Positions 1 to 5,730 of a stretch of DNA of 6,509 nt are shown piece by piece. The position numbers were made by a program, and so were the translations under genes. Positions within the stretch are counted from its first letter, which is position 1; each line of letters begins with the position of its first letter. Under the pieces are notes generated by a model. The model had not been told where the DNA came from. It ran no database searches and was given only the letters and a program-made list of their open reading frames with translations. Source of the stretch: an uncultured Campylobacter sp. (lineage in GTDB: Bacteria; Campylobacterota; Campylobacteria; Campylobacterales; Campylobacteraceae). The stretch is from NCBI GenBank assembly GCA_938041615.1, contig CALISV010000022.1, positions 1 through 6,509 of the forward strand, in the 5' to 3' direction.

Positions 1-673
1 CTGATGGCTGTTCGCCTATTTTACCGGCGGCGTATTGGCTATTTTGGATTTTTACTTGGGCGATTACGTCGCTAGGAGTTAGCTTGTAGTAAGCGAGCAA
101 ATCGGGCTTTAGCCAAATTCGTATCGAGTACTCTTTGGTACCGATTAGCACGGTATCGCCTACGCCGTTAACCCTTTTGATCTCGTCTGCTATGTTTAAA
201 TTTACGTAGTTATACATCTCGATGGAGTTCATTTTCGGACTAGTAAAGCCTATAGCCTCTAGGATCGAACTGCTACGTTCGCGCACGGTTACGCCCATGT
301 TTTGCACCTCTTGAGGTAGCCTTGAGAGCGCGGCTTGGACGCGGTTGTTTACGTCGATCGTGGCTTGTTTGGCTGAGGTGCCGATTTTAAAATAAACGTT
401 GATATTTAGCGAGCCGCTCGAGCTTGAAGTGCTTTGCATGTAGAGCATATTTTCTACGCCGTTTATCTGATCCTCGATCGCGCTAGCTACGGAGTCGGCG
501 ATAGTTTGGGCATCAGCGCCCGTGTAGATGGCGCTAACTGAAATTTGAGGCGGAGTTAGTTTTGGATACTCCTCGATGGGAAGCCCCTTTATCGCCATCG
601 CGCCCGCGATAACTATGATGATAGATACGACGGTGGCAAATATCGGGCGGTCGATAAAAAATTTAGAAAACAT
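1..673 (-). CDS. cmeB: RND multidrug efflux pump, inner-membrane subunit CmeB (N-terminal part only)
   Basis: Inner-membrane proton-driven transporter of the RND (AcrB/HAE1) family, which takes drugs and bile salts from the periplasm and membrane and passes them to an outer-membrane channel. Only the first 224 codons are in the window; the usual length is about 1040 residues. The protein starts MFSKFFIDRPIFATVV, the typical RND start, followed by the first transmembrane helix (about residues 10-28). It then enters the periplasmic porter domain, with the family stretches YTGADAQTI (about 50-58), a Ser-rich STSSSSGS segment, ATIDVNNRVQAAL and YSIRIWLKPD. These match C. jejuni CmeB closely from memory. 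The ATG shares its A with the cmeA TGA stop (TGATG), and an AAAAGG ribosome site lies 7 bases upstream inside cmeA (681-686), so translation is probably coupled. cmeC would be expected beyond the left edge. The assignment as CmeB rather than a paralogous pump rests mainly on the cmeR-cmeA context. Confidence 0.92.
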   Translation of the reverse strand, partial: MFSKFFIDRPIFATVVSIIIVIAGAMAIKGLPIEEYPKLTPPQISVSAIYTGADAQTIADSVASAIEDQINGVENMLYMQSTSSSSGSLNINVYFKIGTSAKQATIDVNNRVQAALSRLPQEVQNMGVTVRERSSSILEAIGFTSPKMNSIEMYNYVNLNIADEIKRVNGVGDTVLIGTKEYSIRIWLKPDLLAYYKLTPSDVIAQVKIQNSQYAAGKIGEQPS

Positions 674-1857
674 CACTTAGCCTTTTCTTGCTCGTTTTTA
701 GGCTCTAAATTTGCACCTTTACCAAAGCTTTCGGTTAGGTCTTTATCTATCTCGACGGGCGCGCCTACGCCGATTTTTAGGAAGTTGTTTAAGATGATTT
801 TATCGCCTTCGTTTAACCCCTCGCTAACGACTGCGGCGTCTTTGGTTTGGTAGGTGATTTTTACGTCTTTAGAGGCTACTTTGCCGTCCTCTACGACTAG
901 CACGTAGGTCTTGACGTCGGTTTGCTGGAGCGCAACTTGAGGGATTTTAAAGCCGTCTTTTTGATAAAATCCGCCCATCGTCACGTGGCCGAACATGCCC
1001 GGCAGTAGCTTGCCTTCGTCGTTGTTAAATTCGGCCTTGGCTAAAACTGTGCCCATATTCGTATTTACGACGTTATCGATAAAATTTACCTTGCCTTTAA
1101 ATTCTCCCGGACCTACTTTTAGCACGGCGTCCGAGTTTATCTGCGCCCATAGGCCGCTTTCTTGCATTTTGACGCGGTTTAGATTATCTACGTCGGAGAT
1201 GTTGAAGTGCGCCTCGATCGGGTTGATTTTGGTTAGGCGCACGAGCTGGGTAGTGTTTGCTACGACTAGCGAGCCCACGTCTACTAGATTATCGCCTAAA
1301 ACGCCGTCAAAAGGCGCGGCGATACTTGTGTAACCTAGGTCGATTTTGGCGTTTTTGGCGCTTGCTCTAGCGCTTAGTAAATTTGCGTTTGCGATCTCGA
1401 GCGCCGAGACTGCCGCGTCGTACTCTTTTTGCGAAACTGCGTTTTTCTTATATAAATTTGAAATTCTGTTAAATTCGGTTTGAGCGTTTTTCAAATTTGC
1501 GTTTGCTACGCCGATAGAAGCCTCAAGCGCATCGTAGCTGGCTTGGTATTTTTCGGGATCTATCAAAAACAGCTTGTCGCCGGCTTTTACGTTGTCGCCG
1601 GGTTTAAAAAACTGCTTGGTTATCGTGCCGCTTACTTTAGGATAGACTATGACGTCTTGTTGGCTCGTTAGGGTCGCGGTATAGTCAAAGCTGATCGGTA
1701 CGTCTGATTTTTTAGCTACGAATATATCGACCTTTGAGGGCGGCATTTGCCGTTGTTGTCCGGCTGCGGCCGCGCCTTTTTTATCGTTACTATCAAAGCA
1801 TGCCGTAAAAAACAGCGACGCCAATAACAAAACCGAAAGGGTTTTAAAATTTCTCAT
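673..1857 (-). CDS. cmeA: Periplasmic adaptor (membrane fusion) lipoprotein CmeA
   Basis: Membrane fusion protein that links the CmeB pump to the outer-membrane channel; 394 residues from the chosen start. Seen: a lipoprotein signal (MRNFKTLSVLLLASLFFTAC) with the predicted lipidated Cys20, though Phe at lipobox -3 is unusual. Then come a Gln/Ala/Pro-rich linker, the first half of the lipoyl-like domain (about 66-100, YPKVSGTI and KPGDNVKAGDKL), an alpha-helical hairpin (about 102-172, including KNAVSQKEYDAA), the second lipoyl half (about 178-208, APFDGVLGDNLVDVGSLV), a beta-barrel (about 210-296) and a membrane-proximal domain (about 300-372). These match C. jejuni CmeA from memory, for example SQKEYD and APFDG. 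An in-frame ATG at 1893 would add 12 residues ahead of the signal peptide, but it lies upstream of the best -10 box. The ATG at 1857 has TAAAGG 7 bases before it and gives a clean lipoprotein signal, so I chose it. The stop overlaps the cmeB start by one base. Confidence 0.93.
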   Translation of the reverse strand: MRNFKTLSVLLLASLFFTACFDSNDKKGAAAAGQQRQMPPSKVDIFVAKKSDVPISFDYTATLTSQQDVIVYPKVSGTITKQFFKPGDNVKAGDKLFLIDPEKYQASYDALEASIGVANANLKNAQTEFNRISNLYKKNAVSQKEYDAAVSALEIANANLLSARASAKNAKIDLGYTSIAAPFDGVLGDNLVDVGSLVVANTTQLVRLTKINPIEAHFNISDVDNLNRVKMQESGLWAQINSDAVLKVGPGEFKGKVNFIDNVVNTNMGTVLAKAEFNNDEGKLLPGMFGHVTMGGFYQKDGFKIPQVALQQTDVKTYVLVVEDGKVASKDVKITYQTKDAAVVSEGLNEGDKIILNNFLKIGVGAPVEIDKDLTESFGKGANLEPKNEQEKAK

Positions 1858-1864
1858 AAATTTG

Positions 1865-1870
1865 CCTTTA
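1865..1870 (-). promoter_or_regulatory. Ribosome binding site deciding the cmeA start
   Basis: Minus strand TAAAGG, with AAAGG 7 bases before the ATG at 1857. It supports that codon over the upstream in-frame ATG at 1893, which has no comparable site. Confidence 0.7.
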
Positions 1871-1882
1871 ATTTTTTGGGAT

Positions 1883-1888
1883 ATTATA
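1883..1888 (-). promoter_or_regulatory. Candidate proximal -10 box of the cmeAB promoter
   Basis: Perfect TATAAT on the minus strand, 25 bases before the chosen cmeA ATG. The expected RNA start would be near 1875. No good -35 hexamer is present at the right distance, which is normal for Campylobacter sigma-70 promoters. The -35 region would fall at about 1905-1911, inside the CmeR-like operator, so repressor binding there should block polymerase. Confidence 0.55.
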
Positions 1889-1902
1889 CACAAAATTTGG
1901 GA

Positions 1903-1918
1903 TGTAATATTTGTTATA
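1903..1918 (-). promoter_or_regulatory. CmeR-box-like operator upstream of cmeA
   Basis: The minus strand reads TATAACAAATATTACA. From memory, the C. jejuni CmeR operator is the 16-base inverted repeat TGTAATAAATATTACA; 14 of 16 positions agree, and the right half (AATATTACA) is intact. The left half is degenerate, so the palindrome is imperfect: five of eight pairs remain. It sits in the cmeR-cmeA gap, as in C. jejuni, and overlaps the expected -35 region of the proximal cmeA promoter. Binding by this CmeR is inferred, not shown. Confidence 0.6.
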
Positions 1919-1949
1919 AATAAAGTCGGCTATTTTACTCTTATTTATA
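1915..1949. repeat. Perfect 9-base inverted repeat, 17-base spacer
   Basis: TATAAATAA at 1915-1923 and its exact reverse complement TTATTTATA at 1941-1949. The first arm overlaps the last four bases of the CmeR-like box. The 26-base arm-to-arm distance is about 2.5 helical turns. It could be a second regulator site or a weak AT-only hairpin. It lacks the GC stem and T run of a terminator for cmeR. Confidence 0.5.
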
Positions 1950-1960
1950 CGAAAAGTCAA
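1932..1960 (-). promoter_or_regulatory. Candidate distal cmeAB promoter with both hexamers
   Basis: The minus strand has TTGACT at 1955-1960, a 17-base spacer, and TAAAAT at 1932-1937. Each hexamer differs from the sigma-70 consensus by one base, and the spacing is ideal. RNA would start near 1925, putting the CmeR-like box just downstream, where a bound repressor could act as a roadblock. It lies just after the cmeR stop codon. Whether this promoter, the proximal one, or both are used is not decidable from sequence. Confidence 0.4.
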
Positions 1961-1977
1961 ATTTTAGAGAGTAGAAT

Positions 1978-2610
1978 TTAGCGTTTTTTTACGCCGTGTA
2001 AAAACATATCTATGCGTGTTTTTACGTGTTCTTCGCGCTCTTCTTTGCTTAGCATTATGTCCTCGTTTAGCAAAATCGCATTATAATGATAAGGTTCTCT
2101 AACGACTGCGGCAAACGCCTTGGCTGCGACGTAAGGAGAGATACATGGATTTAGTTGGACTCTTATGTCTTCGCGCTCGAAAAAATCGATTAAAATTTTA
2201 TCGATTTTGCTTAAAATTTGATCCAAAAATTCTTTACCCAAAAGCCTGTCGTTTTTCGCGCCCTCGCTCATCATCACTCTTGAGATTAGCGTGGTTTTCT
2301 TTTCGCAAATGATGTCGAAAAATATCATCGCGAATTTGGTTAAAAAATCATCCAGCTTGTGCGGTAAATTTAGATCTATTTTCTCGTCTATTTGCGTCCT
2401 AAAGTCGTCAAATCCACGCTCTACGATGGCGCGAAAGAGCCCTTCTTTGTTTTCAAAAAATTTGTAGATGCTCGCCAGCGCCCCGCCGCTTTTTTTGATG
2501 ATATCCGTTAAACTCGTGTTTTCATAGCCGTTTTCGAGGAAAATTTCAAGTCCGGCTTGGATGAATTTCTCTTTTCTCTCGGCGCTTCGTTTCGTCGGTT
2601 TCGTATTCAT
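1978..2610 (-). CDS. cmeR: TetR-family repressor of the efflux operon, CmeR type
   Basis: Predicted cytoplasmic dimeric repressor that binds the cmeABC promoter and is released by bile salts or similar ligands. It has 210 residues, matching CmeR length. The N-terminal TetR DNA-binding domain (about 12-60) contains KEKFIQAGLEIFLENGYENTS, then TSLTDIIKKSGGALASIYKF and the family signature KEGLF. From memory, C. jejuni CmeR reads TSLSDIIKLSGGSYSNIY and KSKEGLF there. The C-terminal ligand domain is more divergent, but REPYHYNAILLN and EEHVKTRIDMFLHGV again parallel CmeR (KEPYHHLNVLIN; KEHVEFVVNVFLNGI). I chose the ATG at 2610, with GAGGG 8 bases upstream. A TTG five codons earlier overlaps that site and is less likely. 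The gene lies just upstream of cmeA in the same direction, as in C. jejuni, and has its own AT-rich promoter. Confidence 0.88.
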   Translation of the reverse strand: MNTKPTKRSAERKEKFIQAGLEIFLENGYENTSLTDIIKKSGGALASIYKFFENKEGLFRAIVERGFDDFRTQIDEKIDLNLPHKLDDFLTKFAMIFFDIICEKKTTLISRVMMSEGAKNDRLLGKEFLDQILSKIDKILIDFFEREDIRVQLNPCISPYVAAKAFAAVVREPYHYNAILLNEDIMLSKEEREEHVKTRIDMFLHGVKKR

Positions 2611-2618
2611 TTTTCTAG

Positions 2619-2623
2619 CCCTC
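2619..2623 (-). promoter_or_regulatory. Ribosome binding site deciding the cmeR start
   Basis: GAGGG on the minus strand, 8 bases before the ATG at 2610. It overlaps the alternative upstream TTG (2623-2625), which argues against that earlier start. Confidence 0.65.
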
Positions 2624-2649
2624 AAATTTCAAAAAAATCTTAAAATATG

Positions 2650-2655
2650 ATTATA
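2650..2655 (-). promoter_or_regulatory. Candidate -10 box for cmeR
   Basis: Perfect TATAAT on the minus strand (context TATAGTATAAT) in the 63-base gap after ccoG. It would start RNA near 2643, about 33 bases before the cmeR ATG. There is no recognisable -35 box, but upstream A/T runs (2657-2675) are typical of Campylobacter promoters. cmeR may also receive read-through from ccoG. Confidence 0.5.
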
Positions 2656-2673
2656 CTATAAAAAAATAATTTT

Positions 2674-4026
2674 TTACTCACTTGGATGGGCGAAAATCGT
2701 CCGTCTCTTAACATTTATTTTTTCTTTGTTATTCGCTGCGTAGGCTGAGATTTCTATCTTCGTCATTTGCTCACCGGTCATAGCAAATGCCGATTTAGGC
2801 GCGCTTAGCACGACTACGACCTTCCTTTTTTCGCCTGCTTTTAGCGAAATTTGAGCCTTTGGGCGCTCGATTTTTATCGGCGCTTTAGCTTCCTCCGCGC
2901 TAACGTCAAAATAAAACTCATGCGCGTGCGCGTCAGTGTTTTCAAACAAAAACACGTATGCGTTTTCGATCTCGCCGCTTTTATTTACCTTATACAGCTC
3001 GCTTGTGCGGTTGATATTTAGCAGCATGCTCTCTTTTTTGGCGCTCATTAGCGTTAGCGCGGTCGCGGCGATAGCGATGATGGCACAGTAGCCGATGGTT
3101 TTAAAGCGCAAATACCGCACTTTTTGCTTGGTTTTTAGCGAATTTGAGCTCGTCCAGCTAATTAGACTAGGCAAATTTAGCCCCGACATCGTTTTGGTGC
3201 AGGCATCTACGCACTCCAGACAGTTTATGCACTCTAGCTGCATGCCTTTTCTGATGTCGATGTGTGTCGGGCAAATTTTCACGCAGGCTTCGCAGCCGGT
3301 GCATTCGTTTTGCGGATCGGGCGGCTTTTTCCAGAGTTTGGTTTGACCATCATAAATTTTACCGCCGCGCGTCTCGTCGTATATGACCTGCACGCTGTCA
3401 GAATCGATCATCACGGACTGCACTCTAGCGTACGGGCAGACGTAAACGCAAAAATTTTCGCCCAAAAACGCGACGTCAAATATCAAAAACGCCGCGATAA
3501 CAATCCAAGCTCCGAGTAAAATTTTATGCTCGGCGGGGTCTAAAATTTGAGCCAAAAATTCCTGCGGCGGGACGAAAAACCAGAGAAAATTTGCCGCCGC
3601 GATAAAAGCCAAAACGCTCCAGATCGCGACTGCTAGCGCGTTTTTAGCGCCGCCCTCGGCGAGTGTTTGTTTATTTGAGACGCTTTTGCGGATTTTTAAA
3701 ATTTTAGTTTGGATGAGGTCACGGTAGATCGCGCGAAATATCGTCTGCGGACAGCTCCAGCCGCACCAGACGCGGCCGCCTAAATTCGTCATAAAAAATA
3801 TAAAAATAAAAAAAATGATGAGCACGAAAGGCATCAAAAACAGCTCTTGGACGTTAAATTTGGCAAAAAACAGATGCAGCTCGCTGCGCTCAAAGCTTAG
3901 TAGGAAAAATTGATTTCCGCCGATGGTTATAAAAGGCAAAATGAGCGCGGTACAGGTTATCAGGATGTAGGCGATATAGCGTTTGCTAGCAAATTTGAAA
4001 TAATTTTTATACTCTTCTTTGGTCAT
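2674..4026 (-). CDS. ccoG: Membrane polyferredoxin CcoG (FixG/RdxA), cbb3 oxidase assembly
   Basis: Inner-membrane iron-sulfur protein needed for maturation of cbb3-type cytochrome c oxidase; in other bacteria it reduces copper(II) for delivery to the oxidase. The 450 residues are full length. Seen in order: two N-terminal membrane helices (about 17-37 and 61-81), the family motif WCGWSCPQT (87-95; Cys88, Cys92), helices at about 129-152 and 169-188, and CVYVCP (Cys193, Cys197). Two ferredoxin 4Fe-4S motifs follow: C242-C245-C248-C252-P and C266-C269-C272-C276. Then come a helix at about 311-328 and a C-terminal beta-rich domain (about 340-450) of the FixG C-terminal type. All cluster cysteines are intact. 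The ATG has AGGA 6 bases upstream. No ccoNOPQ genes are adjacent; in C. jejuni, from memory, the orthologue (Cj0369c) likewise sits alone next to cmeR. It is transcribed divergently from the flavoprotein gene. Confidence 0.95.
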   Translation of the reverse strand: MTKEEYKNYFKFASKRYIAYILITCTALILPFITIGGNQFFLLSFERSELHLFFAKFNVQELFLMPFVLIIFFIFIFFMTNLGGRVWCGWSCPQTIFRAIYRDLIQTKILKIRKSVSNKQTLAEGGAKNALAVAIWSVLAFIAAANFLWFFVPPQEFLAQILDPAEHKILLGAWIVIAAFLIFDVAFLGENFCVYVCPYARVQSVMIDSDSVQVIYDETRGGKIYDGQTKLWKKPPDPQNECTGCEACVKICPTHIDIRKGMQLECINCLECVDACTKTMSGLNLPSLISWTSSNSLKTKQKVRYLRFKTIGYCAIIAIAATALTLMSAKKESMLLNINRTSELYKVNKSGEIENAYVFLFENTDAHAHEFYFDVSAEEAKAPIKIERPKAQISLKAGEKRKVVVVLSAPKSAFAMTGEQMTKIEISAYAANNKEKINVKRRTIFAHPSE

Positions 4027-4065
4027 AATTCGTCCTGATTACAAAGTAGTGATAATTTTTGATAG

Positions 4066-4071
4066 ATTATA
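4066..4071 (-). promoter_or_regulatory. Candidate -10 box for ccoG
   Basis: Perfect TATAAT on the minus strand, 39 bases before the ccoG ATG, with RNA expected from about 4059. There is no clear -35 hexamer. The upstream side holds the TATTA repeat array shared with the divergent flavoprotein promoter. Confidence 0.5.
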
Positions 4072-4078
4072 GAGTTAA

Positions 4079-4109
4079 TGCTATTAAACGCGTATTAAAA
4101 TTGCTATTA
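4079..4109. repeat. Phased direct repeats in the ccoG/flavoprotein divergent promoter
   Basis: TGCTATTA occurs at 4079-4086 and again at 4102-4109 (23 bases apart). TATTAAA occurs at 4082-4088 and 4093-4099 (11 bases apart). The shared core TATTA thus recurs at 4082, 4093 and 4105, roughly one helical turn apart, between two back-to-back -10 boxes. This pattern suits cooperative binding by a direct-repeat regulator such as an OmpR-type response regulator; the regulator is unknown. In an AT-rich gap some repetition is expected by chance. Confidence 0.4.
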
Positions 4110-4125
4110 CGCCCCTTTTACGATG

Positions 4126-4131
4126 TATAAT
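4126..4131 (+). promoter_or_regulatory. Candidate -10 box for the flavoprotein gene
   Basis: Perfect TATAAT with TG directly before it, 26 bases before the ATG at 4158. RNA would start near 4138, leaving a short leader. The second TGCTATTA repeat (4102-4109) lies at the -35 position. Confidence 0.55.
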
Positions 4132-4157
4132 TTCATAAATTCTTTAAAGGAGATGTT

Positions 4158-5642
4158 ATGAAAAAAATTTCTAGAAGAAATTTCATCAAAACCGGCCTCG
4201 CGGCAGCTGCTGTTGGCGCGCTAAATTTGCAAGCGGCACAAGATGACGAGATAAAATGGGATGCGGAATACGACGTCTTGGTGGTAGGTAGCGGCCTTAG
4301 CGCAAACGTTGCGGGCATCGTAGCAGCCGAGGGTGGGCTTGGCGTCGCGCTACTAGAAAAGATGTCGCGAATGGGCGGAAACTCCGTCGTTTCTCAGCTT
4401 GATTTTGCCTGCGTGGGCTCCGAACAACAGGAAAAGGCCGGCATCAAAGACTCCATCGAGCTTTTCGTAAAAGATCTAAACAAAGCAGGCAAGGGTTTTA
4501 ACTACATAGAGCAGTCGTATAGGATAGCCGAAAATTCAAAAAGAGCGTATGAATTTGCCAAAGCAAGAGGCGTGCAATACGCCGAAAAGCTAAAGCATCT
4601 GGGCGGACATAGCGTAGCAAGAAGCCTAGAGACCGTGGGTGGTGGCGGAGCGTGCGTGCAGGCGCTAAATTCGCACTTTGAGAGCAAGGGCGGTAAGACG
4701 TTAAAGCGCGTAAAGGTCGATGAAATCGTGCTGGATAAAAACGGCGCGGCGATAGGACTAAAGGTTAGAGAGGAGTATAAATTTGATAAAAACCTAGCCG
4801 ACGATGATGCGCAAAACGTTTCCGGAGACGTTAAATTTTACAAAGCTAAAAAGGCCGTGATTTTTGCAAGCGGCGGATTTTCGGCGGATAAAGCCTTTAA
4901 AGCAGCGCAAAATCCAAGGCTATCCCTAGCATCCACTCCGTCAAATCCTGGTGCGACGGCCGGCGCGCTAAAAGCGATGGTAAGAGCGGGCGCGATGCCG
5001 GTGCAGGTTAGCCTGGGACGCTATTCGTTCGGTATCCCGACGGAGGATTTGATATTTGCGATCGCGGTCGACGGCAAAAATTCAAAGAGATTTATGAACG
5101 AGGACGGCGACAGGCAGACCTTGTCCGATAATATTTTAGAAAATATGCAAAAAAACGAAAGCGATATGTTTCCGACGATAATCTTTGACGCAACTGGATT
5201 TGCTTCCAGCCACGATCCAAAGAGGCTGCAAAAATTTATAGAAACGGGCAAGATGAAAAAATTTGAGAGCTTAGACGAGCTGGCGGCGGACTTTAAGCTA
5301 AACGCGCAAATTTTAAAAGAGGAGATAAAGCGGTATAACGAAAACGTTGCGGCAAAAACCGATGCTGATTTTAAAAAAGATTTAACTAAAGTCGCTCCGA
5401 TAGAAAAAGCGCCGTTTTACGCGATACTCGGGGCTCCTGGCATCAGCTATACTCCGGGCGGCGTGAGGGTAAATTTAAACTTTGAAGTCCTTAATATAAA
5501 CGATAACAAGCCTATTAAAAATTTATACGCCGTAGGCGAGGCGACGGGCGGAGTGCACGGATATACGAGGCTTACTAGCTGCTCGACGCCCGATTGTATT
5601 AGCTCGGCGATGATAGCGGCGGAGCATATACTAAAAGGCTAA
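4158..5642 (+). CDS. Tat-exported FAD-dependent reductase, fumarate reductase/flavocytochrome c flavin-domain family
   Basis: Predicted periplasmic flavoprotein reducing an unsaturated organic acid or similar acceptor; 494 residues. The N-terminus has a twin-arginine signal (SRRNFIK, residues 5-11, then an Ala-rich stretch with likely cleavage near 26-27). The FAD-binding fold follows: YDVLVVGSGLSA (38-49), Glu67 and MGGNS (72-76), then FASGGF (236-241) and the C-terminal FAD motif LYAVGEATGGVHG (456-468). By eye alignment to Shewanella FccA, the proton-donor Arg402 corresponds to Arg319 (NEDGDRQ) and Arg544 to Arg471. However, His365 and His504 correspond to Arg288 and Tyr431, so fumarate may not be the substrate. 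No CXXCH heme motif or FMN-binding domain is present; electrons must come from a separate, unseen cytochrome or quinol dehydrogenase. The ATG has a strong AAAGGAG site (4146-4152) 5 bases upstream. The gene appears to be a single-gene unit. The family call is firm and the substrate unknown. Confidence 0.85.
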   Translation: MKKISRRNFIKTGLAAAAVGALNLQAAQDDEIKWDAEYDVLVVGSGLSANVAGIVAAEGGLGVALLEKMSRMGGNSVVSQLDFACVGSEQQEKAGIKDSIELFVKDLNKAGKGFNYIEQSYRIAENSKRAYEFAKARGVQYAEKLKHLGGHSVARSLETVGGGGACVQALNSHFESKGGKTLKRVKVDEIVLDKNGAAIGLKVREEYKFDKNLADDDAQNVSGDVKFYKAKKAVIFASGGFSADKAFKAAQNPRLSLASTPSNPGATAGALKAMVRAGAMPVQVSLGRYSFGIPTEDLIFAIAVDGKNSKRFMNEDGDRQTLSDNILENMQKNESDMFPTIIFDATGFASSHDPKRLQKFIETGKMKKFESLDELAADFKLNAQILKEEIKRYNENVAAKTDADFKKDLTKVAPIEKAPFYAILGAPGISYTPGGVRVNLNFEVLNINDNKPIKNLYAVGEATGGVHGYTRLTSCSTPDCISSAMIAAEHILKG

Positions 5643-5669
5643 ATTTAAAGCCCGGACGGCGAGCAAAGC

Positions 5670-5688
5670 TTAAATTTATCAAATTTAA
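5670..5688. repeat. AT-only inverted repeat before the rpsU promoter
   Basis: TTAAATTT (5670-5677), loop ATC, AAATTTAA (5681-5688): eight perfect pairs, all A-T. It ends two bases before the rpsU -10 box and has no T run after it, so it is not a convincing terminator for the flavoprotein gene. It may only reflect the AT-rich promoter upstream region. No other terminator is visible between 5643 and 5690. Confidence 0.35.
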
Positions 5689-5690
5689 AC

Positions 5691-5696
5691 TATAAT
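5691..5696 (+). promoter_or_regulatory. Candidate -10 box for rpsU
   Basis: Perfect TATAAT 35 bases before the TTG start, with RNA expected from about 5703. The upstream region is A/T-rich without a clear -35 box. The resulting leader is about 28 bases and is mostly occupied by the ribosome binding site. Confidence 0.6.
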
Positions 5697-5714
5697 CCCC
5701 GTCTATTTTAATTG

Positions 5715-5725
5715 AAAGGTGGTGA
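5715..5725 (+). promoter_or_regulatory. Extended Shine-Dalgarno of rpsU
   Basis: AAAGGTGGTGA matches 10 of 11 bases of the sequence complementary to the 16S rRNA 3' end (AAAGGAGGTGA). The GGTGG core is 8 bases before the TTG at 5731, an ideal distance. This fixes TTG as the start and argues against the in-frame GTG codons at 5719 and 5722, which lie inside the site. Confidence 0.75.
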
Positions 5726-5730
5726 GGACG

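Noticed and set aside
995..1671. Plus-strand open frames opposite cmeA
   Set aside because: They are antisense to a well-supported gene, have no ribosome sites or recognisable protein features, and are explained by the codon use of cmeA.
1858..1893. Longer CmeA start at the in-frame ATG at 1893
   Set aside because: It would put 12 extra residues before the lipoprotein signal, lies upstream of the perfect TATAAT at 1883-1888, and lacks a ribosome site; the ATG at 1857 has AAAGG at 7 bases.
2490..2496. Homopolymer T run in cmeR as a phase-variation tract
   Set aside because: Only seven bases and made of T; Campylobacter phase variation uses longer G/C runs, and the frame is intact.
2656..2676. 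AAAAAA/TTTTTT inverted repeat as a ccoG terminator
   Set aside because: Six A-T pairs only, no GC stem, and it forms the upstream part of the cmeR promoter; too weak to call.
3095..3519. Plus-strand open frames opposite the CcoG ferredoxin region
   Set aside because: Cys/His-rich appearance is the mirror of the iron-sulfur motifs on the other strand; no start signals.
4133..5251. Minus-strand open frames opposite the flavoprotein gene
   Set aside because: Short shadows without ribosome sites or family features; the plus-strand gene has a full set of conserved motifs.
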